DNA of 13,929 nt, taken from Actinomycetes bacterium. Lineage in GTDB: Bacteria > Actinomycetota > Actinomycetes > Actinomycetales > Microbacteriaceae. The position numbers and the translations under genes are program-made. Location of the stretch: assembly GCA_023428065.1 (NCBI GenBank), contig JAEYZI010000003.1, positions 1-13,929 of the forward strand, read 5' to 3'. The notes under the pieces were generated by a model, which was not told where the DNA came from, searched no databases, and saw only the letters and a list, made by a program, of their open reading frames with translations. Each line of letters begins with the position of its first letter. Position 1 is the first letter of the stretch. Below, in pieces: positions 1-11,935 of the stretch.

Positions 1-3269
<3,269 letters not shown>

Positions 3270-3319
3270 TTAAGTTCTCTCTCGCTTCTTCTTCTACGAA
3301 TCCTGTTTCGTGGCCCGGA

Positions 3320-6799
<3,480 letters not shown>

Positions 6800-6808
6800 G
6801 GGAAAACA

Positions 6809-6814
6809 ACCTCC
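6809..6814 (-). promoter_or_regulatory. Shine-Dalgarno of rpoB deciding a TTG start
   Basis: On the minus strand GGAGGT sits 9 nt before a TTG codon at 6799. No ATG or GTG is better placed, so this site fixes the start of rpoB. A 7-bp hairpin (6816-6833) ends one base upstream of it. Confidence 0.8.
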
Positions 6815-6815
6815 G

Positions 6816-6833
6816 TGAGACCCGTCGGTCTCA
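6816..6833 (-). promoter_or_regulatory. Hairpin abutting the rpoB ribosome-binding site
   Basis: Minus-strand TGAGACC-GACG-GGTCTCA is a perfect 7-bp stem with a 4-nt loop, one nucleotide upstream of the GGAGGT of rpoB. The structure is seen directly in the sequence; a role in translation control or mRNA stability is inference. Confidence 0.5.
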
Positions 6834-6875
6834 ATTGGTGTCGGTCAGTGAGGAGGCGCTCCGCGAATCGTGGAC

Positions 6876-6899
6876 GATCCCGCCGCCATTTTCGGGATC
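6876..6899 (-). promoter_or_regulatory. Second hairpin in the rpoB leader
   Basis: On the minus strand GATCCCG and CGGGATC form a perfect 7-bp stem around a 10-nt loop (AAAATGGCGG). It lies in the middle of the rpoB 5' leader. Function unknown; it may be part of a larger leader fold. Confidence 0.4.
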
Positions 6900-6965
6900 C
6901 GTCTTCGGGCACACACCGGCCGACCGCAATATGAGGGCAGGGTGAGAGGGGGAGCGCAAAGAACA

Positions 6966-6995
6966 ACTATAGGTCGGAACGACGCGCCGTGTCCA
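6966..6995 (-). promoter_or_regulatory. rpoB promoter (sigma-A type)
   Basis: On the minus strand a -35 box TGGACA (6995-6990) is followed by 18 nt and a -10 box TATAGT (6971-6966). The predicted transcription start is near 6959, giving a leader of about 160 nt before the TTG start of rpoB. This is the best promoter match upstream of rpoBC in the window and stands out in a local AT-rich patch. Confidence 0.7.
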
Positions 6996-7003
6996 CTTAT
7001 TCC

Positions 7004-7032
7004 TTGACTTTCTTTTCCGGCGGGTCTATAAA
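7004..7032 (+). promoter_or_regulatory. Near-consensus promoter directed away from rpoB, antisense to the lipoprotein gene
   Basis: On the plus strand TTGACT (7004-7009), a 17-nt spacer and TATAAA (7027-7032) make a near-perfect sigma-A promoter. Its -35 box is 8 bp from the -35 box of the rpoB promoter on the other strand. Its predicted start (about 7039) falls inside the hairpin at 7034-7080. No plus-strand gene follows for almost 1 kb, so any product would be a short RNA or an antisense transcript of the DUF2807 gene. The TATAAA also reads as the short ATTTATA tail of a minus-strand terminator, so the match could be incidental. Confidence 0.4.
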
Positions 7033-7033
7033 T

Positions 7034-7080
7034 GCCGCCCTCACCCGCGCGGCGGTCGCGCCGACGCGGGTGCGGGCGGC
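7034..7080 (-). terminator. Large GC-rich hairpin, probable second terminator of the lipoprotein gene
   Basis: Arms 7034-7049 and 7065-7080 are complementary over 16 bp with one mismatch. Inside lies a further 5-bp stem CGGCG/CGCCG with a 4-nt loop. On the minus strand the hairpin is followed by ATTTATAG, a weak U-rich tail. It lies between the DUF2807 gene and the rpoB promoter and would insulate rpoB from read-through. Confidence 0.5.
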
Positions 7081-7088
7081 GAAACGCA

Positions 7089-7120
7089 CATGCGGCGGGG
7101 GCAACTGCCCCCGCCGCATG
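7089..7120 (-). terminator. Perfect inverted repeat after the lipoprotein gene
   Basis: CATGCGGCGGGGGCA (7089-7103) and its exact complement (7106-7120) are separated by only 2 nt, a 15-bp perfect inverted repeat. It begins 21 bp past the stop codon of the DUF2807 gene. There is no T-run, which is common in actinobacterial terminators. Being symmetric, it could act on either strand. Confidence 0.6.
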
Positions 7121-7141
7121 ATCACGTCGCCGCCCGCGCGG

Positions 7142-7864
7142 TCAGAACTCGAAGATGTCGCCCGAGCCCTCGATGTCGCGCGTGACGCGCGGCGATCCCG
7201 CGATGCGGATGTCGCCCGAGCCTGCGACGCGCGCGGACAGGCTCGAGGTGGCGTGCACCGAAATGTCGCCCGAGCCCACGACCTCGACCGCGCCCGTACG
7301 CAGCACGAGATCGGCCGCGCGGATGTCGCCCGAGCCCTCGATCCGGTAGTCGCCGCGCTCGGCGCGACCCGCGATGCGCACGTCGCCCGAGCCGACGATC
7401 TCGATCGAGACCTCCTCGGCGTCGACCTTCTCGGCGCGCACGTCGCCCGAGCCCTCGATGTCGATCGACACCTCCCGAGCCGCGGAGAAGTCCGCGCGCA
7501 CGTCGCCCGCGCCCTCGATCTCGACCCCGTCGAACGAGCGCACGGTGAGCACGTAGTCGATGCGGCCCGTCCACATGCCGGGGCCCTCGATGCCGAGCAC
7601 GATCGTGCCGCCCTCCTCGTCGACCGTGAGCCGGTCGATGACGTTGTCGGGAGCGCGCACGGTGAGGCCCGGCTCGTTGCCGAGCTCGACGACGACATCG
7701 CCCGCGTTCTCGAGGCGCAGCGCGTGCACGTCGTCCGAAACCTCGTGCTGCTCGGTGACGCGGGGGCCGGGGGCGGGCAGCCGGACGCATCCGGCGAGCG
7801 CGACTCCGGCGACCGCGAGCGCGGCGGCCGCGGCGAGCGCGCGGCGGGGGGTGGTGGTGGTCAT
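7142..7864 (-). CDS. Head-GIN-domain (DUF2807-type) lipoprotein
   Basis: A predicted secreted lipoprotein of 240 aa. The start is the ATG at 7864, behind a GAGGAG Shine-Dalgarno (7871-7876) with 6-nt spacing; in-frame starts further upstream add only residues unlike a signal peptide. Residues 1-26 form a lipoprotein signal: arginines 7-8, a hydrophobic stretch, and lipobox LAG-C26. The rest is mostly repeats of about 18-20 residues, each centred on G-S/A-G-D-V/I (seven copies, ending GSGDIFEF at the C-terminus). This is typical of the right-handed beta-helix domain called the putative auto-transporter adhesin head GIN domain (DUF2807). Its biochemical role is unknown; members are often cell-envelope proteins. 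It is followed by strong hairpins and so seems separate from rpoB. Two operator-like direct repeats lie upstream at 7922-7955. The family call is confident, the function open. Confidence 0.85.
   Translation of the reverse strand: MTTTTPRRALAAAAALAVAGVALAGCVRLPAPGPRVTEQHEVSDDVHALRLENAGDVVVELGNEPGLTVRAPDNVIDRLTVDEEGGTIVLGIEGPGMWTGRIDYVLTVRSFDGVEIEGAGDVRADFSAAREVSIDIEGSGDVRAEKVDAEEVSIEIVGSGDVRIAGRAERGDYRIEGSGDIRAADLVLRTGAVEVVGSGDISVHATSSLSARVAGSGDIRIAGSPRVTRDIEGSGDIFEF
7157..7513 (-). repeat. Seven-copy 12-bp coding repeat in the lipoprotein gene
   Basis: Plus-strand GTCGCCCGAGCC starts at 7157, 7211, 7265, 7325, 7382 and 7442, with a one-base variant at 7502. Spacing is 54-60 bp. Each copy encodes Gly-Ser-Gly-Asp (the variant Gly-Ala-Gly-Asp) using the same codons and marks one turn of the predicted beta-helix. 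Confidence 0.85.
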
Positions 7865-7921
7865 GGGGATCTCCTCTCGATCTGAGACCAGCATCGCGAG
7901 CGCCGCGCCCCGGCGGCATCC

Positions 7922-7955
7922 GGGTGACCCCCGCATCCGGTGGGGGTGACCCCCG
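7922..7955. promoter_or_regulatory. Tandem operator-like direct repeats
   Basis: GGGTGACCCCCG occurs at 7922-7933 and again at 7944-7955, exactly 22 bp apart (two helical turns). Each contains the palindrome GGGT-G-ACCC. They lie 58-91 bp upstream of the DUF2807 lipoprotein start and about 50-80 bp upstream of the divergent synthase-like gene. Binding by a regulator is inference; no protein is identified. Confidence 0.45.
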
Positions 7956-8003
7956 TGTCGGCGCTCGGGTGCGTCCGCCGCGGGGGTGCGGGAGGATGGG
8001 GAG

Positions 8004-8861
8004 GTGGAGGATGTGCCGGCCGTGCGCCTGTCGAACGGGATGCGGGCCGAGGTGCGACCCGATCGCCTCACGAACGGCTGGGAGCTCGTCGTGGACGGCA
8101 CGCCGCAGTCTCATGTCGACCTCGCCGACCCCACGCACCTCTTCTTCGAGTACATCGCGCGCATGGGCCACGTGATCGACCAGCTTCGCGATCCGGGCGA
8201 GCCGATCACGGCCCTGCACCTCGGCGCCGGCGCCCTCACCCTCCCCCGCTACATCGCCGTGACGCGGCCCGGATCGCGCCAGCAGGTCGTCGAGCTCGAG
8301 CCCGCGCTCGTCGAGCTCGTGCGCGAGCACCTGCCCCTGCCTCGCGACGCCTCCATCCGCGTGCGCTACGGCGACGCGCGGGAGGTGCTCGCGCGGCTGC
8401 CGAAGGGGCTGCTCGGGCAGGTCGACCTGCTCGTCGTCGACGTGTTCTCGGGCGCCCGCACGCCCGCCCACGTCACGAGCGTCGAGTTCTACGCCGAGTG
8501 CGCTCAGTACCTCGCGCCCGACGGGGTGCTGCTCGCGAACATCGCCGACGGGCAGGGTGCGGCGTTCGCGCGCGGCCAGGCGGCGACCCTCGGCATGGTG
8601 TTCGCCGACGTCGCCGTGCTCGGCGAAGCCCAGGTGATCCGCGGGCGCCGCTTCGGCAACTTCGTGCTCGCCGCCTCGCCCGCCGAGCTGCCGCTCGACT
8701 GGATGCCGCGCCTGCTCGCGGGGGGACCGCATCCGGCCCAGCTCGTGCACGGCGCGGCCCTGCGCGACTGGATCGGGGGCGCCGCCGTCGTGACGGATGC
8801 GACGGCCGTGGCGTCTCCTCCCCCCGGCCGGGGCGTCTTCCAGATCCCCCCGAAACGGTGA
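8004..8861 (+). CDS. Spermidine synthase-like Rossmann-fold protein
   Basis: A SAM-dependent methyltransferase/spermidine-synthase-fold protein of 285 aa. The N-terminal block ELVVDGTPQSHVDL resembles the small beta domain of polyamine aminopropyltransferases. The Rossmann glycine loop is LHLGAGALTLPRY (about residues 71-83). The acidic ribose-binding position is E97 in VVELEP, and YGDARE (around residue 120) and DLLVVDVFSGARTP (around 140-155) follow. The canonical GGGDG loop and DSTDP-type motif are altered, so actual spermidine synthesis is doubtful; many Actinobacteria carry such orphan homologues of unknown substrate. The start is uncertain: in-frame GTG codons occur at 7986, 8004, 8013 and 8022. 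I chose 8004, with GGAGG at 7991-7995 and 8-nt spacing; 8013 is equally possible. The stop is 41 bp before the next gene. Confidence 0.8.
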   Translation: MEDVPAVRLSNGMRAEVRPDRLTNGWELVVDGTPQSHVDLADPTHLFFEYIARMGHVIDQLRDPGEPITALHLGAGALTLPRYIAVTRPGSRQQVVELEPALVELVREHLPLPRDASIRVRYGDAREVLARLPKGLLGQVDLLVVDVFSGARTPAHVTSVEFYAECAQYLAPDGVLLANIADGQGAAFARGQAATLGMVFADVAVLGEAQVIRGRRFGNFVLAASPAELPLDWMPRLLAGGPHPAQLVHGAALRDWIGGAAVVTDATAVASPPPGRGVFQIPPKR

Positions 8862-8902
8862 CGCGCGTGCCGCGCGTCGGCTCCCGGTGTTGGAATGGGG
8901 GC

Positions 8903-10021
8903 ATGTCTCCGCGGCTCGTGCCCTCTGCCGCGATCGCCGTCGCGGTCGCGGCGCTCCTCGCGGGATGCGTGGCGCCCGCGACCGGGGGTCCCCCCGGCGG
9001 CGGGTCGTCGGGTGAGGCCGGTCCCGTGCAGCCCGCGGGCGACCCGGTCGACGTGACGTCGGGGCTCACGACGCCCTGGTCGGTCGTGCTGCTCCCCGAT
9101 GCTCCGGGTGAGGCCCTCGTGAGCGAGCGCGACACGGGCGTCGTGCAGCACCTCGCGGCCGACGGATCGCTCACCCCCGTCGGCACGGTCCCCGGCGTCG
9201 TGCACGAGGGCGAGGGCGGGCTGCTGGGCCTCGCCCTGCTCGACGACGGCGACGGCGGGCGCTGGCTGTACGCCTACCTCACGACGGCATCCGACAACCG
9301 CATCGTGCGGATGCGGCTCGACGAGGCCCTCGAGCTCGGGTCGCCGAGCGAGGTGCTCACGGGGCTCGCGAAGGCCCGCAACCACGACGGCGGGCGCATC
9401 GCCTTCGGCCCCGACGGCATGCTCTACGCGACCGTCGGCGACGCGGGGGTGCCCGAGCGCGCGCAGGATCCCGAGAGCCTCAACGGCAAGATCCTGCGCA
9501 TGACGCCCGAGGGCGACGTGCCGGCCGACAACCCGTTCGCGGGGTCGCTCGTCTACTCGCTCGGCCACCGCAATCCGCAGGGCCTCGCCTGGGACGACGC
9601 GGGGCGGCTCTACGCGGCCGAGTTCGGCCAGGACACCTGGGACGAGGTCAACCTCATCGTGCCGGGCGGCGACTACGGCTGGCCCGAGGTCGAGGGAACG
9701 GGCGGCGGCGACGAGTTCATCGACCCCCTCGTGCAGTGGCCGACCGACGAGGCGAGCCCGAGCGCGCTCGCCTACGTCGACGGCACCTTCTTCCTCGCCG
9801 GGCTCGGCGGAGAGCGGCTGTGGGCCCTCTACCCGCTCGCCGACGGGCGGCTCGACGCGGTCGCGTGGTTCACGGGCGAGTACGGCCGCATCCGCGAGGT
9901 GCTGCCCGCGGCCGACGGCACCCTCTGGTTCGTCACGAACAACACCGACGGTCGCGGCACGCCCCGACCGGGCGACGACCGCATCCTCTCGGTGCGCCTC
10001 GTCGAGCTGCAGGAGGGCTGA
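8903..10021 (+). CDS. PQQ-dependent aldose sugar dehydrogenase family lipoprotein
   Basis: Predicted membrane-anchored extracellular quinoprotein of 372 aa, of the glucose/sorbosone (soluble aldose sugar) dehydrogenase family; such enzymes oxidise sugars with pyrroloquinoline quinone. A signal peptide ends in lipobox LLAG-C22, followed by a low-complexity Gly/Pro/Ser linker to about residue 45. The six-bladed beta-propeller shows EGGLLGLAL, then NHDGGRIAFGPDGMLYATVG with the presumed catalytic base H161, then NGKILRM, then HRNPQG (H222-G227, with the Arg-Asn pair that contacts PQQ) and EFGQDTWDEVNLI-PGGDYGWP. Substrate and true PQQ dependence cannot be read from sequence, and no PQQ biosynthesis genes are in the window. 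The ATG at 8903 has only a GGGGG tract beside it. A TGGAAT hexamer 6 nt upstream could be a weak -10 box. Confidence 0.9.
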   Translation: MSPRLVPSAAIAVAVAALLAGCVAPATGGPPGGGSSGEAGPVQPAGDPVDVTSGLTTPWSVVLLPDAPGEALVSERDTGVVQHLAADGSLTPVGTVPGVVHEGEGGLLGLALLDDGDGGRWLYAYLTTASDNRIVRMRLDEALELGSPSEVLTGLAKARNHDGGRIAFGPDGMLYATVGDAGVPERAQDPESLNGKILRMTPEGDVPADNPFAGSLVYSLGHRNPQGLAWDDAGRLYAAEFGQDTWDEVNLIVPGGDYGWPEVEGTGGGDEFIDPLVQWPTDEASPSALAYVDGTFFLAGLGGERLWALYPLADGRLDAVAWFTGEYGRIREVLPAADGTLWFVTNNTDGRGTPRPGDDRILSVRLVELQEG

Positions 10022-10025
10022 GCGG

Positions 10026-10472
10026 ATGGCGGAGCTCGCACGCGTGCGCACGTGGGCCGACGCGCTCATCCGACTGCACCTCGACCCGGGGTGGACCTTC
10101 GCGTTCGACCACGCGAAGACGCGCGCCGGGCTGTGCAACTACACCGCGAAGCGCATCTCCGTGTCGCGGCACATCGCCCAGCTCTCGGACGACGACGCAA
10201 TCCACCAGGTGCTGCTGCACGAGGTCGCGCACGCGATCGCCGGCCAGAAGGCCGGGCACGGCCCCGCGTGGCGCGCCATCGCCGCCGACCTCGGGTACGA
10301 GGGCGGCCGCACGCACGACGGGCCGGTGCCGAACGAGCTCGCGCCGTGGGTGGGCACGTGCCCCAACGGCCACGTGAGCTACCGCTACCGCCGGCCGACC
10401 CGGCCGACCTCGTGCGGCGTGTGCTCGCGACGTTTCGACCCCGCGCTGCGCATCGTGTGGGCGAGGCGATGA
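10026..10472 (+). CDS. SprT-like zinc metalloprotein
   Basis: A 148-aa protein of the SprT-like domain family, predicted zinc metallopeptidases related to the protease domain of Spartan. The HExxH motif is H65-E-V-A-H69, and H78 in AGHGPAW is the likely third zinc ligand. A C-terminal zinc-ribbon follows: C112 (CPNGH), then C130 and C133 in CGVC. The length fits stand-alone bacterial members. The ATG at 10026 has an AGGAGGG Shine-Dalgarno (10011-10017) inside the last codons of the preceding sugar dehydrogenase gene, with only 4 bp between stop and start, so translation is probably coupled. The physiological substrate in bacteria is unknown; a link to DNA-protein crosslink repair is only by analogy with eukaryotic Spartan. 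Confidence 0.85.
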   Translation: MAELARVRTWADALIRLHLDPGWTFAFDHAKTRAGLCNYTAKRISVSRHIAQLSDDDAIHQVLLHEVAHAIAGQKAGHGPAWRAIAADLGYEGGRTHDGPVPNELAPWVGTCPNGHVSYRYRRPTRPTSCGVCSRRFDPALRIVWARR

Positions 10473-10494
10473 CCCACGAGTGGGGTGTGCAGCC

Positions 10495-10953
10495 GTGAGG
10501 ATCCAGCTGTCGTTCCGCGTCGGATGCTCCGCCGACGAGGCGTGGGAGGTGCTGACCTCGCCCGAGGCCGTCGCGCGGGCCTACGCGCCCGTCATGGCGC
10601 TCCGCCCCGAGCATCCGCTGCCCGGGCGGTGGCGCGACGGCGACGAGGTCGTCGTCGGCCTGCGCGCGTTCGGCCTCGTGCCGGTCGGTCGACAGCTCAT
10701 CGCGATCCGCACGCGCCGCAGCGGCGCGACCCGCATCCTGGAGGACGCCGGGCGCCCGCTCTCCGGCCCGCTCGCCGTCGTCACCTCGTGGCGTCATCGC
10801 ATGGCGACGACCCCGCTGCCCGACGGCACGAGCCTCTACCGCGACCGGCTCGACGTGTCGGCGGGACTCGCGACGCCCGTCGTGTGGTTCGCGCTCTGGC
10901 TCGTCTGGCGGCTGCGCGGCCTGCGCGTGCGCGGCATGATGCGCGCTCACTAA
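10495..10953 (+). CDS. SRPBCC (START-like) fold protein
   Basis: A small protein (152 aa from this start) that looks like a member of the SRPBCC/polyketide-cyclase-like superfamily of helix-grip ligand-binding proteins. It begins MRIQLSFRVGCSADEAWEVL, the usual first strand and helix (S-A-D-E-A-W-E-V-L-T-S-P). A mid-region ILEDAGRPLSGPLAVVTSWR and SLYRDRLDVSAG fit the strands that end the fold. Residues about 125-152 are hydrophobic then basic (VVWFALWLVWRLRGLRVRG), as in cyclase-like proteins with a long C-terminal helix, possibly membrane-associating. The start is uncertain: GTG at 10480 would add five residues (MGCAA), while GTG at 10495 fits the domain better; neither has a strong Shine-Dalgarno. 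It begins 22 bp after the SprT-like gene. Ligand unknown. Confidence 0.7.
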   Translation: MRIQLSFRVGCSADEAWEVLTSPEAVARAYAPVMALRPEHPLPGRWRDGDEVVVGLRAFGLVPVGRQLIAIRTRRSGATRILEDAGRPLSGPLAVVTSWRHRMATTPLPDGTSLYRDRLDVSAGLATPVVWFALWLVWRLRGLRVRGMMRAH

Positions 10954-10976
10954 CCTGACATGCTGGTTACGTGAGC
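10945..10976. promoter_or_regulatory. Inverted repeat across the start of the CGNR gene
   Basis: GCTCACTAACC (10945-10955) is matched by GGTTACGTGAGC (10965-10976): 11-bp arms with one bulged C (10970) and a 9-nt centre. The core is TAACC-N9-GGTTA. It overlaps the stop of the SRPBCC gene and the GTG start of the CGNR regulator, and contains a TAACCT hexamer that could be a -10 box. It may be an operator for autoregulation or an mRNA hairpin hiding the start codon. Confidence 0.5.
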
Positions 10977-11558
10977 ACCGGCCAGTGGATCCCGACCGCA
11001 GACGGCGACACGTGGTACTTCGACGCGGGGGCGGAGAGCCTCGACTTCGCGTCGACGGGCCCCGTGGGGCAGAGCCCCGAGCTCCGAGAGACGCTGCACT
11101 CCCCGCACGACCTCGGCGCCTGGCTCGCCGCGCGCGTGCCCACGCTGCGCGCCGACGACGTCACCGAGCGCGACCTCGCCGACGCGCTCATCCTGCGCGG
11201 CGCGCTCGCACGGCTCTACACGGCCGCCGCGGACGGCGAGGCCGCGGCACCCGACGACGTCGACACGCTCAACCTCTTCGCGGCGACCCCCGACATCCCG
11301 CCCGCGCTCGCGGGCGGCCGCCGACAGGCGGGCACCGCGCGCATCCGTGCCGCCCAGGCGCTCTCGATGCTCGCGCGCGACGCAATCGCGGCGCTCGGCG
11401 CACCCGAGGGCCGCATCCGGCGCTGCGACGCCGACGACTGCCGCATCGTCTACCGCGACGAGTCGCGCACCAACAGCAGGCGGTGGTGCTCGATGCAGCG
11501 CTGCGGCAATCGCGCCAAGGTGCGCGCACACCGCGAGCGCGCGCGGCGCCGCGCGTGA
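10971..11558 (+). CDS. CGNR zinc-finger regulator with ABATE-like N-terminal domain
   Basis: A 195-aa probable transcriptional regulator. The C-terminus has the CGNR zinc-finger pattern: C152-x4-C157, then RRWC173-S-M-x2-C178-G-N-R181, followed by a basic tail (KVRAHRERARRRA) suited to DNA binding. The N-terminal part matches the ABATE-type domain (putative stress-induced regulator family): FDAGAESLDFASTG, then SPHDLGAWLAA, then an alpha-helical middle. The family is proposed to regulate stress or transporter genes, but targets are mostly unknown. The start is the GTG at 10971. It has no Shine-Dalgarno and lies within a 32-bp inverted repeat, with a possible -10 box TAACCT at 10951-10956 suggesting a very short leader. 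The gene ends 3 bp from the convergent DUF427 gene. Confidence 0.85.
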   Translation: MSTGQWIPTADGDTWYFDAGAESLDFASTGPVGQSPELRETLHSPHDLGAWLAARVPTLRADDVTERDLADALILRGALARLYTAAADGEAAAPDDVDTLNLFAATPDIPPALAGGRRQAGTARIRAAQALSMLARDAIAALGAPEGRIRRCDADDCRIVYRDESRTNSRRWCSMQRCGNRAKVRAHRERARRRA

Positions 11559-11561
11559 GGG

Positions 11562-11870
11562 TCAGGCCTCGGAGACCTGCACGTCCTTCCAGAACGCGAC
11601 GTAGCCGCTGAAGTCGCGCCCGACCTTGTCGATCGCCGTCGGATACGGCTGCGGGTACGACCACGCGCGGTCGGTGAGCCAGCCGTCGCCGTCGCGCACG
11701 CTGAAGTACTGGCACTCGCCCTTCCACGGGCACGTGTAGGGGGTCGGGCTCTCGCGCAGCACCCCCTCCGCGACCGACGAGGGCGGGAAGTAGACGTTGC
11801 CCTCGATGTGGACGACGTCGGCCTCCTCGGCCTGTGCGATGACCTGGTCTCCGAGCTTCGCCTGATACAT
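11562..11870 (-). CDS. DUF427 domain protein
   Basis: A 102-aa single-domain protein of the DUF427 family. The block NVYFPPSSV (residues about 25-33), then TPYTCPWKGECQYFSV (around 43-58), then the tryptophan-rich RAWSYPQPYPTAIDKV and GYVAFW near the end are the family signature. The fold is a small beta barrel and the function is unknown. Length is normal and the gene looks intact. The ATG at 11870 has no Shine-Dalgarno. A TAGCCT hexamer ends 6 nt before it, so the mRNA is probably leaderless. It converges on the CGNR regulator gene (3-bp gap) and lies downstream of the ComB-like gene on the same strand, separated by a GC-rich hairpin. Confidence 0.9.
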   Translation of the reverse strand: MYQAKLGDQVIAQAEEADVVHIEGNVYFPPSSVAEGVLRESPTPYTCPWKGECQYFSVRDGDGWLTDRAWSYPQPYPTAIDKVGRDFSGYVAFWKDVQVSEA

Positions 11871-11876
11871 GGCACG

Positions 11877-11882
11877 AGGCTA
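11877..11882 (-). promoter_or_regulatory. -10 box of a leaderless promoter for the DUF427 gene
   Basis: On the minus strand TAGCCT (TANNNT pattern) is followed by exactly 6 nt and then the ATG at 11870. This places the transcription start at the start codon, the usual layout of leaderless actinobacterial genes. No Shine-Dalgarno is present. Confidence 0.5.
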
Positions 11883-11932
11883 CGCCCGGGCGCGCGGGGC
11901 GCGCTGGCTCGCGGGCCGCGCCGGGCCGGGCG
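11883..11932 (-). terminator. GC-rich hairpin after the ComB-like gene
   Basis: CGCCCGG (11883-11889) pairs with CCGGGCG (11926-11932), and GCGCGG (11892-11897) with CCGCGC (11916-11921). Together they form a two-part stem in the 65-bp gap between the ComB-like stop and the DUF427 start. There is no U-run, and such GC-rich sequence folds easily by chance. Confidence 0.35.
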
Positions 11933-11935
11933 CGA

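Noticed and set aside
7089..7120. Inverted repeats as a possible insertion-element end or CRISPR-like unit
   Set aside because: There is no transposase, target duplication, or regularly spaced copies. Position right after a stop codon fits a terminator.
7157..7513. Regular 12-bp repeats as a CRISPR array
   Set aside because: The repeats are in-frame codons of a beta-helix protein, and the intervals between them encode related sequence rather than unique spacers.
6989..7885. Plus-strand 298-codon frame after the plus-strand promoter
   Set aside because: It is antisense to the lipoprotein gene and its protein is a low-complexity Arg/Ala/Asp sequence produced by the repeats. The convincing signal peptide, lipobox and Shine-Dalgarno are on the minus strand.
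7122..8750. Minus-strand 542-codon frame across the lipoprotein and synthase-like genes
   Set aside because: A shadow frame of low complexity crossing two well-supported genes in other frames.
7940..10021. Plus-strand 693-codon frame that would fuse new sequence to the sugar dehydrogenase
   Set aside because: The true gene starts at 8903 with a signal peptide and lipobox. The upstream part is an out-of-frame reading of the synthase-like gene.
8504..10138. Minus-strand 544-codon frame opposite the sugar dehydrogenase
   Set aside because: Antisense shadow without recognisable domains or a ribosome-binding site.
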